From the NCBI RefSeq assembly GCF_030816115.1, contig NZ_JAUSXQ010000001.1:3410001-3474000 (forward strand): a stretch of DNA of 64,000 bases. Direction: 5' to 3'. Shown piece after piece: positions 18,200 to 27,706 of this stretch (positions within the stretch are counted from its first letter, which is position 1; every line of letters starts with the position of its first letter). Under the pieces are notes generated by a model. The model worked only from the letters and a program-made list of their open reading frames with translations. It was not told the origin of the DNA and searched no databases. A program made the position numbers and the translations under genes. This DNA comes from Chryseobacterium sp. W4I1. GTDB lineage: Bacteria > Bacteroidota > Bacteroidia > Flavobacteriales > Weeksellaceae.

Positions 18200-18239
18200 C
18201 TAAAAAATAAAGCAGTAAAACTCCTATGTTTTACTGCTT
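18200..18239 (-). terminator. terminator of the MACPF gene, probably bidirectional
   Basis: A perfect 12-bp stem (18210-18221 with 18228-18239) encloses a TCCTAT loop. On the minus strand it is followed by TTATTTTTTA, a good U tract, so it mainly serves the minus-strand MACPF gene. It may also stop the converging glycosyltransferase transcript. Confidence 0.85.
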
Positions 18240-18257
18240 CACATTATTTATTATGTA

Positions 18258-19640
18258 TTAGTAAGCATAAAATTCTATTCCTTCATATACATAGCCACTT
18301 GGTCTTACACTCGACTTTGTATAGTGATGATTTTTCCCGTTCCAATATCTGTAAATAGGGACTGTATTTGGCTGTTGTGTAGAAAAAGCATTAAACTCAA
18401 TTCCTTCATCAACATAGCCTTGGTAATATCCTGGTGTTTTTGTATAATAATGATCTTTACCGTTATAATATCTGTAAATAGGAACTGTGTTTGGAGCTTT
18501 ATAAATGAATGCATTAAACTCTACTCCTTCATAATTATAGCCTCCATAATTTCCGGCTGTTCTTGTATAATAATGATCTATGCCATTAAAATATCTGTGA
18601 ATTTGAACTGTTTTAAATTCCAAATATACTTTATTATCAATCAGATATTGATCTACATACGCCTTAAGCTGAGCTTTTTTAGATGCATCTTTTACCAAAT
18701 CATAAATAAGTACCAATCCATTATTACCAAAATCCACTAAAACCGAATTATTTACATTCGAACTGCTCTGCCAGTTTGAAATATTAATTTTAGGATTAGT
18801 CTGATCCAGATTAAGTTCTCCGATCAATCCTATGGCAGGATTTCCTCCTCTTGTTCTGTATGATAATTTTTTTGAATAGTTTTGGTTTGATGTTGAAGTA
18901 TTCACATCATTGGTAACGTCAACATCAAAAATATCTTTCATACCGGCTTTAATTCCTACTCTTGCAGCATGATCACGACTTTGATTCATTGTTTCTGCCT
19001 GAAACATGACATCCAATTTAGCTCCTGTATAAATATCCACAGCTACATGTGTTCCATAATCACTTACGATCTGCTGCGGAGTTTTCGTTTGTAAATCCTG
19101 AGTAAATTCGGGCGTTAAATAATCACCCAACATATCTGCCGTAGCATTAAATCTTAATCTTTTTTGTTTAATTGTAAGGTTATAGCTGCCATAAATATAC
19201 TTTGCATCATATTTATTCGTATTGGTGACTGCGGAATTAAAAGAAACAGAAAGTACCTTTTTAAATAAAGGAATTCCTGCAGTTGCGTTTACTTTTGTGG
19301 AAACCATTTTAGAATAGGTTTCTGCATTTTCACCATATTCTTCAGTATATTCCTGAGAAAATGTATTTTCTGTAATCAATCTTCCTACTTGCTCATCCTT
19401 AAAACGGTTAACATCAATTACTTGAAATCCCGCTGCTGTAGCATTTGCATATTCTCCAGCAACATCATAGCCATGTCCTAAAACATCATAGAGACCGTCA
19501 CCGGCAACTTTGCCTGCCAATAAGCGGTCAGATTTCTCAGGATTAAGTGATGATACCTCATTATTAAGTTCTTCCGTAGAACACGAAGTCATAAAAAGCA
19601 TTAGAAAAGCACTAACACAAAAAGAAATTTGTTTTTTCAT
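18258..19640 (-). CDS. MACPF-domain lipoprotein with three C-terminal repeats
   Basis: The 460-residue protein has a signal peptide with lipobox FMTSC at residue 20. It then has a membrane-attack-complex/perforin domain with the family signature SDYGTHV near residue 190 and amphipathic stretches on either side. After KVYLEFKTV come three repeats of about 39 residues with the pattern IYRYYNGKDHYYT...YEGIEFNAF, like the DUF5648/PF18885-type repeats of secreted bacterial proteins. MACPF lipoproteins of Bacteroidales (BSAPs) kill related strains from the cell surface. The domain layout here fits such a pore-forming role, with the repeats as a possible target-binding module. The killing role is inferred. 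No adjacent immunity gene is visible. Confidence 0.88.
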   Translation of the reverse strand: MKKQISFCVSAFLMLFMTSCSTEELNNEVSSLNPEKSDRLLAGKVAGDGLYDVLGHGYDVAGEYANATAAGFQVIDVNRFKDEQVGRLITENTFSQEYTEEYGENAETYSKMVSTKVNATAGIPLFKKVLSVSFNSAVTNTNKYDAKYIYGSYNLTIKQKRLRFNATADMLGDYLTPEFTQDLQTKTPQQIVSDYGTHVAVDIYTGAKLDVMFQAETMNQSRDHAARVGIKAGMKDIFDVDVTNDVNTSTSNQNYSKKLSYRTRGGNPAIGLIGELNLDQTNPKINISNWQSSSNVNNSVLVDFGNNGLVLIYDLVKDASKKAQLKAYVDQYLIDNKVYLEFKTVQIHRYFNGIDHYYTRTAGNYGGYNYEGVEFNAFIYKAPNTVPIYRYYNGKDHYYTKTPGYYQGYVDEGIEFNAFSTQQPNTVPIYRYWNGKNHHYTKSSVRPSGYVYEGIEFYAY

Positions 19641-19662
19641 AGTTTTTGTTTAAAAATCTGTG

Positions 19663-19670
19663 CAAATGTA
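19663..19670 (-). promoter_or_regulatory. -7 box of the MACPF gene
   Basis: On the minus strand this is TACATTTG, matching TAnnTTTG, 22 nt before the MACPF ATG. No correctly spaced -33 TTG is seen. Confidence 0.55.
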
Positions 19671-19907
19671 ATACTCCCTTACAAGTGAATAAAAATTATT
19701 TTGATGATAAAAGTCACATAGAAGAGATTTTATATTCCATTAATGTTCTGTTTATAAAGATTTAATCTCCTTTATTGAAATGGAAAAATTATTTTTTTTT
19801 ACTTACATCAATATTCACAAAATATAATTTTATTTAAAAAAATCCATTTTATTCTATCAAATCGATTTAAAAGCATTCTTCAAATCTTATAAACGTATAA
19901 TTTTAAG

Positions 19908-19915
19908 TAAATTTG
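19908..19915 (+). promoter_or_regulatory. -7 box of gltX
   Basis: TAAATTTG ends 19 nt before the gltX ATG and matches TAnnTTTG. The upstream 200 nt are very AT-rich and hold no gene. Confidence 0.55.
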
Positions 19916-19934
19916 CATCAAAATTTTAATTGAA

Positions 19935-21662
19935 ATGGAGAAAGTAAGAGTCCGTTTTGCTCCAAGTCCTACTGGACCTTTGCATTTGGGAGGTGTAAGA
20001 ACCGCATTATATGATTATCTTTTTGCTAAAAACCAGGGTGGTGAGTTTATCCTTCGAATAGAAGATACAGACACCGCAAGATATGTGGAGGGAGCAGAAG
20101 ACTACATTGAAGAAGCTTTAGAGTGGTGCGGCATCATTCCTGATGAAAGTCCTAAAAAAGGAGGTAAATTTGCACCTTACAGACAGTCTGAGAGAAGAGA
20201 TATCTATGACAGATATACCGAGCAGATCCTAAAAACAGATTATGCTTATATCGCTTTTGATACTTCTGAAGAACTGGATGCCATCCGTGCAGAATTTGAA
20301 GCAAACGGAGACGTTTTCTCATATGACAACAAAACCAGAAACCAACTGAGAAACAGCGTTGCACTTTCTGAAGAGGAAGTTCAGAAATTACTGGATGAAA
20401 AAACGCCTTATGTGGTGAGGTTCAAGATGCCGGTGGATAGAACGCTGAATCTTGAAGATATCATCCGCGGACATTCTGCAGTCAATACCAACACATTAGA
20501 CGATAAGGTCCTTGTAAAGAATGATGGAATGCCAACGTATCATTTCGCCAACATTATTGATGATCACGAAATGGAAATCTCCCACGTAATCCGCGGTGAG
20601 GAATGGCTGCCATCTTTAGGCCTTCACACTTTATTGTATGAAGCAATGGGTTGGGAAGCTCCGCAATTTGCACACCTTTCACTAATTCTGAAACCTGATG
20701 TATCAACCTTAATCAATAAAGATAATATTGACGGGATCACGAAGTCTTTTACAGAAGAATTTGTGACGAAAAACAGCCAGTATTCTTTTGACGAATCAGC
20801 AGCAATTATCAAATCCTTCTTTTCAGAGGTAAAAAGCCCAAGGTTTAAATCTATGCTGAGCGAAAATGATAAGGACAATGAAATAACGGCTTCTGTAAAA
20901 CAGTTCTTAAAGAAGGGGCTTTCAGGAAAATTAAGCAAAAGAGACGGAGACAAATTTGGATTCCCTGTATTTCCACTGGATTTCAAAGATTCTGTAACCG
21001 GAAATATTTCAAAAGGATACAGAGAAAACGGATACCTTCCGGATGCATTCATCAATATGGTTGCCCTTTTAGGATGGTCTCCCGCAGATGATAAAGAAAT
21101 TCTGACCCTGGAAGAAATGGCCAAAGAATTCGATCTTCATAAGGTACATAAAGCAGGTGCCAGGTTCAGTAAAGAAAAATCTGAATGGTTCAACCATCAG
21201 TATATTCAATTGAAATCTGACGCAGAGCTTCTTCAGATCTTAAAGAATACAGATATTGACTTTGCAGGTGCTTCCGATGAAAAATTAATAAAGATCATCG
21301 GCCTGATGAAGGAAAGAGCAACTTTTCCAACAGATATTTACGAAAACGGAAGATTTTTCTTTGAAGCTCCGGTTTCTTATGACGAAAAAGCATCGAAAAA
21401 AGCCTGGAACGAAGAAACGTCTGCAGTTTTAGGAGAACTAGCAGAAAAACTTACTACCATTGAGTTTGCTTCAGAGCCTTTAAAGCAGGCTGTCCATGAT
21501 TTTGCCGAAAACAAAGGCCTTGGTATGGGAAAAGTGATGATGCCACTCCGTTTAACCCTCGTAGGCGAACTGAAAGGTCCGGACGTTCCGGATATCATGG
21601 AACTTATTGGAAAAGAGGAAAGTATCTCCCGAATAAACAATGCTATCAATAATTTTAAATAG
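19935..21662 (+). CDS. gltX: glutamyl-tRNA synthetase with an insertion before KMSKS
   Basis: This class I synthetase charges tRNA-Glu. The HIGH motif is seen in PSPTGPLHLGG at residues 9-19, and the KMSKS loop as GKLSKRDGD near residue 332. The anticodon-binding helical part lies at the C terminus. At 575 residues it is longer than the ~500 residues usual for the family. About 75 extra residues lie between HLSLILKP (near 250) and the KLSKRDG loop, rich in Lys, Asp and Ser. The insert keeps the frame and has normal codon use, so it looks like a lineage-specific insertion that leaves the active site intact. Confidence 0.95.
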   Translation: MEKVRVRFAPSPTGPLHLGGVRTALYDYLFAKNQGGEFILRIEDTDTARYVEGAEDYIEEALEWCGIIPDESPKKGGKFAPYRQSERRDIYDRYTEQILKTDYAYIAFDTSEELDAIRAEFEANGDVFSYDNKTRNQLRNSVALSEEEVQKLLDEKTPYVVRFKMPVDRTLNLEDIIRGHSAVNTNTLDDKVLVKNDGMPTYHFANIIDDHEMEISHVIRGEEWLPSLGLHTLLYEAMGWEAPQFAHLSLILKPDVSTLINKDNIDGITKSFTEEFVTKNSQYSFDESAAIIKSFFSEVKSPRFKSMLSENDKDNEITASVKQFLKKGLSGKLSKRDGDKFGFPVFPLDFKDSVTGNISKGYRENGYLPDAFINMVALLGWSPADDKEILTLEEMAKEFDLHKVHKAGARFSKEKSEWFNHQYIQLKSDAELLQILKNTDIDFAGASDEKLIKIIGLMKERATFPTDIYENGRFFFEAPVSYDEKASKKAWNEETSAVLGELAEKLTTIEFASEPLKQAVHDFAENKGLGMGKVMMPLRLTLVGELKGPDVPDIMELIGKEESISRINNAINNFK

Positions 21663-21679
21663 TTTTTCATAATTTTTCA

Positions 21680-21687
21680 TAAATTTG
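21680..21687 (+). promoter_or_regulatory. -7 box of accA
   Basis: TAAATTTG lies 23 nt before the accA ATG and matches TAnnTTTG. It suggests that accA can be transcribed separately from gltX, 48 nt upstream. Confidence 0.5.
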
Positions 21688-21710
21688 AAAGATTTAATTT
21701 ACTTCAAGAA

Positions 21711-22667
21711 ATGGAATATTTAAGTTTCGAACTTCCTATAAAAGATCTAATGGATCAACTTCAGACTTGTTCTTTAGTAGGAGAAGAAAGTGGTGTTGAT
21801 GTAAAATTAGCATGCAGCCAGATTGAGGACAAGATCTTGGAAAAGAAAAAAGAGATCTACGGAAACCTCACCCCTTGGCAGAGAGTACAACTATCCCGCC
21901 ATCCGGACCGTCCTTATACGATTGACTATATCAACGGAATGGTGGATAAAGGAAGTTTTCTGGAACTTCACGGAGACAGAAATTTTGCAGACGACCCTGC
22001 AATGATTGGCGGCTTAGCTACATTGGACGGTCAGAAAGTAATGATCATAGGAACCCAGAAAGGGAGAACCACCAAAGAAAGACAGTACAGAAGGTTTGGA
22101 ATGCCGAATCCTGAAGGATACAGAAAAGCTTTACGACTGATGAAGCTTGCTGAAAAATTCAAAATTCCTGTAATCACTTTAGTAGATACACCAGGAGCTT
22201 ATCCTGGATTGGAAGCTGAAGAAAGAGGACAGGGTGAAGCTATTGCAAGAAACATTTTTGAAATGGTTCAGCTTAAAACTCCAATTTTCACCTATATTAT
22301 TGGTGAAGGAGCAAGTGGCGGTGCTTTGGGAATAGGTGTAGGTAACAAGGTATACATGCTTGAAAACACATGGTATACTGTAATTGCTCCGGAAAGCTGT
22401 TCTTCTATCTTATGGAGAAACTGGGATCACAAAGAAGATGCAGCCAATGCACTGAATCTTACTCCAAATGATGCTTTAAGAGAAAAATTCATTGACGGTA
22501 TTATTGAAGAACCACTTGGAGGTGCTCAATATGATCCGGAAGTAGCTTATCTGAATTTGAAACATTCAATTTTACAGAATATTAAAGCTTTCTCTAAATT
22601 CTCAGGACAGGAACTTGAAACCCAAAGGCAGGAGAAATTCATTGCGATGGGACAGTTTAAAGGATAA
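21711..22667 (+). CDS. accA: acetyl-CoA carboxylase carboxyltransferase subunit alpha
   Basis: The 318-residue protein is the alpha half of the carboxyltransferase, which moves CO2 from biotin to acetyl-CoA to give malonyl-CoA, the first step of fatty acid synthesis. Hallmarks are [14 protein letters not shown], the oxyanion-forming [15 protein letters not shown], and [14 protein letters not shown]. The N-terminal helical region ([14 protein letters not shown]) and full length fit the family. It works with AccD, which is not in this window. Confidence 0.97.
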   Translation: MEYLSFELPIKDLMDQLQTCSLVGEESGVDVKLACSQIEDKILEKKKEIYGNLTPWQRVQLSRHPDRPYTIDYINGMVDKGSFLELHGDRNFADDPAMIGGLATLDGQKVMIIGTQKGRTTKERQYRRFGMPNPEGYRKALRLMKLAEKFKIPVITLVDTPGAYPGLEAEERGQGEAIARNIFEMVQLKTPIFTYIIGEGASGGALGIGVGNKVYMLENTWYTVIAPESCSSILWRNWDHKEDAANALNLTPNDALREKFIDGIIEEPLGGAQYDPEVAYLNLKHSILQNIKAFSKFSGQELETQRQEKFIAMGQFKG

Positions 22668-22669
22668 AA

Positions 22670-22709
22670 ATAAAACGGTTAAGAAAATTTCTTAACCGTT
22701 TTATTTTTA
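22670..22709. terminator. bidirectional terminator between accA and the converging gene
   Basis: A 17-bp nearly perfect inverted repeat (22670-22686 with 22688-22704) has ACGGTTAAG as its core. It is followed by T-rich sequence to the right and preceded by A-rich sequence to the left, so it can stop transcripts in both directions. Confidence 0.85.
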
Positions 22710-22728
22710 TTTTTTCTTCAATATAATA

Positions 22729-23490
22729 TTAATCAGCTACATTAAGCGCAATCTCGATATCCTGGGTGATCTTCTTCAGTGAAGAGTATTTTGCATCACA
22801 AACCATAGTGGTCAAAACATATTCTCCTTTATCTATCAGGATAAAATTCTGCCCTTTGGCAGGAACACTTAGATTATAATATTTTTTTCCGCTTATTTTA
22901 ACGATCAGGTTGCAGCTTGATCTGTTCTTGATATTGATATAAGCTTCATTTTTATTGACATCATTATTAAAAAGATGAGTAAGCATTGCTGCGGTTTTCT
23001 TATTTGCTTCACTGGGTTCTGCTTTAGCAACCCCTGCAGTTTTGGCTGAGCCTGTAGAAGCAAAACTTGCCAGTCTTTCTTCTTTCAAAGCCTTGATGGC
23101 ATCATTCGTTTTATCCGTGTTTTTGGTATTATTTTCAGCTGATGCTTTATTGGCTGCCATCACTTTGCCACTATTCAGTTCATTATTTTGAACAATTCTT
23201 TCGATCTTTTCCTTACTAATCGGTTTAATGGTAGGTTTTGCTTCGGGAGAATTATCAGCCATGATCATATCGATCAGTTTTCTTTTAAAATAATCAGTTT
23301 TGGCATGTCCGGGATTTTGTTTCAGGAAACCGGCAATGACTCTTGCCTCTTTTGAAGACTCTGCATCCTGCTCTGTATAGATAATTACGGTTTCTTTTTC
23401 TACAACAGCTTTAGATTTCGATTTTTTCTTTTTTTGAGAAAAACCGAGGGTAAAAATGCATAAAAAGAGAAGGAAAAAGATTTTTTTCAT
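22729..23490 (-). CDS. secreted protein, member of a four-copy paralogue family
   Basis: The 253-residue protein has a signal peptide ending TLGFSQ, followed by a Lys-rich patch. The C-terminal ~85 residues carry a domain shared with the genes at 35251, 36819 and 37523. Its key positions are NRSSCNLIVKISGKKYYNL, a Pro-Ala-x-Gly turn, and a GEYVLTTMVCDAKYSSLKK block. Two conserved Cys might form a disulphide in the periplasm. From memory only, it resembles a domain called DUF6759 in Chryseobacterium. Function is unknown. Confidence 0.75.
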   Translation of the reverse strand: MKKIFFLLFLCIFTLGFSQKKKKSKSKAVVEKETVIIYTEQDAESSKEARVIAGFLKQNPGHAKTDYFKRKLIDMIMADNSPEAKPTIKPISKEKIERIVQNNELNSGKVMAANKASAENNTKNTDKTNDAIKALKEERLASFASTGSAKTAGVAKAEPSEANKKTAAMLTHLFNNDVNKNEAYINIKNRSSCNLIVKISGKKYYNLSVPAKGQNFILIDKGEYVLTTMVCDAKYSSLKKITQDIEIALNVAD

Positions 23491-23565
23491 TAATCAAGTC
23501 TTTAAAATAGTATTAAATATATCAATAACGTGAAAAGTCATTTTTTAGTTTATCATTAAAATCAT

Positions 23566-23573
23566 TATCTTTG
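23566..23573 (+). promoter_or_regulatory. -7 box of tsf
   Basis: TATCTTTG matches TAnnTTTG and lies 61 nt before the tsf ATG, leaving a leader of about 55 nt. It shows that tsf has its own promoter here. Confidence 0.55.
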
Positions 23574-23634
23574 CACTGCTTTAAATTTAAGCTAAAAATT
23601 AATACTAATCTTAAATAAAAAAATAATAGATATT

Positions 23635-24462
23635 ATGTCTTATACACCAGCTGCTGCAGACGTAGCAAAATTAAGAAACCAAACAGGTGCAGGTATGATG
23701 GACTGCAAGAAAGCTCTAGTTGAAGCAGAAGGAGACTTCGAAAAAGCGGTAGATATCCTTAGAAAAAAAGGACAGAAAGTTGCCGCTAACAGAGCTGACA
23801 GAGATTCTTCTGAAGGTGCAGTAATCGCAAGAGTAAATGAGGACAATACTTTAGGTACTGTAATCTCTCTAAACTGCGAAACTGACTTCGTTGCTAAGAA
23901 TGAAGCTTTTATTGAACTTGCTTACGAATTAGCTGAAATGGCTATCTTCGCAGCTACAAAAGAAGAGCTTTTAGCTACAGATTTCCACGGTATGACCGTT
24001 GCTGAAAAATTAATTGAGCAAACTGGTGTTATCGGTGAAAAAATTGAGATCGGAGCTTTCGAAAGAATTGAAGGACCATTCTTGGGAGCTTACATCCACG
24101 CTGGAAACAAAATCGCTGCTATCACTGCACTTTCTGCCAAAGTAGACGGAGCTGACGAAGCTGCTAAAGCTGTTTCTATGCAGGTTGCTGCAATGAACCC
24201 AATTGCTCTTGATGAAACAAGAGTTTCTCAGGAAACGATCGATAAAGAATTAGAAATCGAAAGACATAAACTTACTGAAGAAGGTAAGCCTGCAAACATT
24301 ATCGACAATATCTTGAAAGGTAAAATGCAGAGATTCTACAAAGACAACACTTTGGTACACCAGGATTTTATCAAAGACAGCTCTATTTCTGTTGCTGACT
24401 ATGTGAAATCTGTAAATGCAGACCTTAAAGTAACAGGATTTGTAAGAGTAAGCTTAGCTTAA
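23635..24462 (+). CDS. tsf: elongation factor Ts
   Basis: The 275-residue protein is the guanine-nucleotide exchange factor of EF-Tu. The N-terminal UBA-like domain includes VAKLRNQTGAGMMDCKKALVEAEGD, and the core contains LNCETDFVAKNEAF, whose TDFVAKN residues enter EF-Tu. Length and composition are typical. In most bacteria tsf follows rpsB directly. Here it stands alone, with its own promoter and terminator, while rpsB lies about 13.6 kb away on the other strand. Confidence 0.97.
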   Translation: MSYTPAAADVAKLRNQTGAGMMDCKKALVEAEGDFEKAVDILRKKGQKVAANRADRDSSEGAVIARVNEDNTLGTVISLNCETDFVAKNEAFIELAYELAEMAIFAATKEELLATDFHGMTVAEKLIEQTGVIGEKIEIGAFERIEGPFLGAYIHAGNKIAAITALSAKVDGADEAAKAVSMQVAAMNPIALDETRVSQETIDKELEIERHKLTEEGKPANIIDNILKGKMQRFYKDNTLVHQDFIKDSSISVADYVKSVNADLKVTGFVRVSLA

Positions 24463-24487
24463 TCATCTTTCAAAGAACAATACGAAT

Positions 24488-24517
24488 TCCGGTGAATATT
24501 TCACCGGATTTTTTTTA
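24488..24517 (+). terminator. tsf terminator
   Basis: TCCGGTGAA (24488-24496) pairs with TTCACCGGA (24500-24508) around a TAT loop, followed by eight T residues. This is a strong intrinsic terminator. Confidence 0.92.
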
Positions 24518-24677
24518 TGCGTCAATGCTTATTTATTAAAAGCTTACTGCACTTGACAATGTTAGCCGAGCTAAATACTAAATTACCGGATTCGAATCTC
24601 GTAAGACTTTTAATTAAAAATCATGAATAAATTTTAACTTTTGTTATATTTATTTAACACTATTTCAAATATTATTT

Positions 24678-24685
24678 TAAATTTG
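24678..24685 (+). promoter_or_regulatory. -7 box of first T9SS giant gene
   Basis: TAAATTTG, a TAnnTTTG match, ends 22 nt before the ATG at 24708. Confidence 0.55.
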
Positions 24686-24707
24686 TAGAAATCCTAATTC
24701 CACACAC

Positions 24708-27569
24708 ATGAAAAGATTTCTACTCGGCTTAGTATTACTTCTTTTATCAATTAATGTACTCTTTGCACAAAGGGATACGGAACACTGGTTTGCACCCATG
24801 GCAGCTAAGTCTTCTGCTCTTTCAAGCCCAAAGCAGGCGCTCTATTTTTCTACCGATTCCACAACTCCGTTTCCTGTAGAAATATATAGCAATGGCGTAC
24901 TGCTTGGAACCGTAACCATTATGAAGGGTGACCCTAAAACATTTGACATTATCACTGCTACGATGATTACATCGAACGCAACGGAAATGTTTACCCCTAT
25001 TGGTAAAGGAATTTATACTAAAGGAGCGAAACCATATTATGTTAATTTCAGATTTAGTGTCACCAGTCATGGGGAGATATTAACTTCAAAGGGTAAGGCA
25101 GGTATTGGACTGAAATTCTATGCAGCTGCTTCTCCAATGACAGGTCAGACTATAACTTTATTAAATTTCACAACTGGAATTTTAGCAACAGAAGACAATA
25201 CTACGGTTACTGTTTCAGATTATGACCCTGGAATACAATTTTCTAACGGTACTACAGGAACTACCAACCCAACACTTACATTTACGCTTAATAAAGGTCA
25301 AGCATATATTATAGAAGGAAGAGAAAATAATGGAACCAACGCCACAGGATTTATCGGGGCCAAAATAGTATCTAACAAACCTATATCTGTAACCAACGGT
25401 AATTTTAACGGACAGTTTGCCCTTCCGCCAGCCGCTGGATCTGCCGGCTCTGATATTGTAATGGATCAATCTGTTCCTACTGACAGATTAGGTAATGAAT
25501 TTGTCCTTGTAAAAGGAAACGGAGACAGTGATGACGGAGATGAAGATGCACTGATCATCGCAACAGAAAATGACACTCAGGTATACCTAAATGGCTCTAC
25601 TACGCCTGTCCAGACCCTCAATGAGGGGGAATGGATGAGAGTAGGGCAAGGGCCTAACAATACTTATATATTCCCATATATTGACCAAGGAAGTACTCAC
25701 TTCAATATGCACATCAAAACTTCAAAGAATGCATATGTATATCAGCTTCTGGCTGGTCTTCCAAACAGTACGGCAACGGAAGGATTCAATTATATCCCGC
25801 CTTTGAACTGTTTCCTGCCTAGAAAAATTGAGGAAATAGGATTGATCAATGAACTTCCGGAAACCTTTTCCAGTGGGACAAAAAATATTAAACTAAATAT
25901 CCTTACTGAAACCGGAGCAGTCATTAACGTTACCTTAAATGGAACTCCTGCTCCAATCGTACAAGGCCCCTTCAACGTAACAGGAACTACAGCATGGGTA
26001 TCTTATTCTGTACCCAACGTAACAGGTAATGTTACTGTTACATCATCAAAAGCAGTTACAGCAGGGATTTCTGCAGGAAGTGGAGCTGTGGGATATGGTG
26101 GCTACTTTGCAGGATTCTCTTCAATTCCTGTTATTGCTAAAAAAACAGGTGAATGTGCTCCCGGTATTGTATTGGAAGTGGATGACGGCTACGAAACATA
26201 CCAGTGGTTCTTAAACGGAACAGCTATTCCAGGAGCAACAGCCAACACTTTCTCACCTGCAACTTCAGGAAACTATACCGTAAAAGTAACAATGGGTACA
26301 TGTCCTCCTGTTACAACACCGGTTTATAAAGTATTTACCTGCTTAAAGCTGACCACACAGACATTGAGCGCATGTTCAACGAAAGTAATTACTCCTGCAT
26401 TTACATCTTCAACACAAACACCGGTAGCGGGAACGCTGGTTATCCTCACAGCTCCAACGCACGGTACAGCTGTAGTGAATCCTAACGGAACCATTACTTA
26501 TACCCCTACTTCAGGTTATTATGGTCCTGACCAGATCGTTTATAAATTCTGTGGCAATGCCACCGAGTTCATCGACTGTGAGCAGATCACTTTAAACCTA
26601 ACGGTAGTCCCGTTTGTTGTAAGAGATGCTTTAATCAAATCATGTCAGTATGATGTAGATCCGTATGCTTATTTTGATCTGACGAAAGCTGTTGTTAGTG
26701 ATTATAATCCTGTATTTAAGAAATATTATCCTTCAATGGCTGATCTAAACGCAGGAACAAATGAGATCACTAACATCACCAATTATCCATCTACTGGAGG
26801 ATATGTTTATGTAAAAGTAACGACCAGCGAAGGATGTACAGCCATTGCAAAAATTGAGCTAATTGCTCTTCCGATAAAAAAATCACCAATTCTTGTTGAC
26901 CAGTTTATCTGTGTAGACAGCTTAACGAATCTGGATGCAGGCCCAGGATATGACTCTTATCTATGGAGTACAGGGGCTACTACTGCCTCTATTCAAAATG
27001 TAGGGATAGGAGAATACACTGTGATCCTTGGTAAAAACGGATGTCTCCTTCCACAAGTCGTGAGAGTACGAAAAGTAGAAGATCCGGTAATCACAAAAAT
27101 TGAAATTTCCAACACTACAGCTACAGTTATTGTAAACGGAGGAAAAGCTCCATATAAGTTTGCGGTAGACGGAACTGCGAATTGGCAAGATTCCAATATT
27201 TTCACAGGACTTACAAGAGGTCAGCATACATTCTATGTAAAAGACGCCTTTAACTGTGAGCCTACATCTGTAGAAGTAACGGTTCCTAACCTTATCAATG
27301 CCATCACTCCTAACGGTGATAACAAAAATGACTTTATTGATTACAGCGCATTGGCCTATAAAGAAAATCTTTCTTTTGTAATTTATGACAGATATGGTAA
27401 TATGGTATTTACCGGAAACAAATTCAATAATTACAAATGGGATGGAAAACATTATGACAAGAAACTTGTAACAGGAACCTACTGGTATCACATCAACTGG
27501 AACGAAACCAACAAAGAAAAAACTCCAATCTATTATACAGGATGGATTTTAGTTAAAAACATTGAATAA
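24708..27569 (+). CDS. T9SS type B secreted protein with IgGFc-binding-like N-terminus (copy 1)
   Basis: The 953-residue protein has a signal peptide ending LFAQ. Then comes a ~450-residue domain like the IgGFc-binding protein N-terminal domain, shown by DTEHWFAPM, MDQSVPTDRLGNEFVLVKGN and YVYQLLAG. Ig-like modules follow (YQWFLNGTAIPGATANTFSP and GTLVILTAPTHGTAVVNPNG), then a SprB-like repeat. The last ~90 residues form a gliding-motility-type C-terminal domain (NAITPNGDNKNDFIDYSALA ... YDRYGNMVF ... GTYWYHINW), the T9SS type B sorting signal. It is exported by the type IX system and displayed or released at the cell surface. An adhesive role is inferred. It is the first of three tandem paralogues. 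Confidence 0.9.
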   Translation: MKRFLLGLVLLLLSINVLFAQRDTEHWFAPMAAKSSALSSPKQALYFSTDSTTPFPVEIYSNGVLLGTVTIMKGDPKTFDIITATMITSNATEMFTPIGKGIYTKGAKPYYVNFRFSVTSHGEILTSKGKAGIGLKFYAAASPMTGQTITLLNFTTGILATEDNTTVTVSDYDPGIQFSNGTTGTTNPTLTFTLNKGQAYIIEGRENNGTNATGFIGAKIVSNKPISVTNGNFNGQFALPPAAGSAGSDIVMDQSVPTDRLGNEFVLVKGNGDSDDGDEDALIIATENDTQVYLNGSTTPVQTLNEGEWMRVGQGPNNTYIFPYIDQGSTHFNMHIKTSKNAYVYQLLAGLPNSTATEGFNYIPPLNCFLPRKIEEIGLINELPETFSSGTKNIKLNILTETGAVINVTLNGTPAPIVQGPFNVTGTTAWVSYSVPNVTGNVTVTSSKAVTAGISAGSGAVGYGGYFAGFSSIPVIAKKTGECAPGIVLEVDDGYETYQWFLNGTAIPGATANTFSPATSGNYTVKVTMGTCPPVTTPVYKVFTCLKLTTQTLSACSTKVITPAFTSSTQTPVAGTLVILTAPTHGTAVVNPNGTITYTPTSGYYGPDQIVYKFCGNATEFIDCEQITLNLTVVPFVVRDALIKSCQYDVDPYAYFDLTKAVVSDYNPVFKKYYPSMADLNAGTNEITNITNYPSTGGYVYVKVTTSEGCTAIAKIELIALPIKKSPILVDQFICVDSLTNLDAGPGYDSYLWSTGATTASIQNVGIGEYTVILGKNGCLLPQVVRVRKVEDPVITKIEISNTTATVIVNGGKAPYKFAVDGTANWQDSNIFTGLTRGQHTFYVKDAFNCEPTSVEVTVPNLINAITPNGDNKNDFIDYSALAYKENLSFVIYDRYGNMVFTGNKFNNYKWDGKHYDKKLVTGTYWYHINWNETNKEKTPIYYTGWILVKNIE

Positions 27570-27591
27570 ACCCATTTTACTAAAAATAGAT

Positions 27592-27622
27592 AACCGCAAT
27601 TTATAATTGCGGTTTTTTTTTA
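27592..27622 (+). terminator. terminator of T9SS giant copy 1
   Basis: AACCGCAAT (27592-27600) pairs with ATTGCGGTT (27606-27614) around TTATA and runs into a T tract. The same stem reappears after copy 2. Confidence 0.92.
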
Positions 27623-27675
27623 ACCAAAAACCAATAATTTTTAACTATTATACAATTACACATCAAATATTCTCT

Positions 27676-27683
27676 TATTTTTG
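27676..27683 (+). promoter_or_regulatory. -7 box of T9SS giant copy 2
   Basis: TATTTTTG matches TAnnTTTG and ends 23 nt before the ATG at 27707, so copy 2 has its own promoter behind the copy 1 terminator. Confidence 0.55.
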
Positions 27684-27706
27684 CGACAATCATAATTCCC
27701 ATATAA

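Noticed and set aside
24562..24602. tRNA-like stretch with a T-arm-like ATTCGAAT sequence and a TTAGC-CGA-GCTAA hairpin
   Set aside because: The T stem closes with an A-C mismatch, and no acceptor stem, anticodon loop or CCA-proximal pairing can be built. At most it is a decayed tRNA end.
26961..27491. 176-codon minus-strand frame inside T9SS giant copy 1
   Set aside because: It is a shadow of the type B sorting domain region; its protein has the Cys/Ser-rich look of antisense translation.
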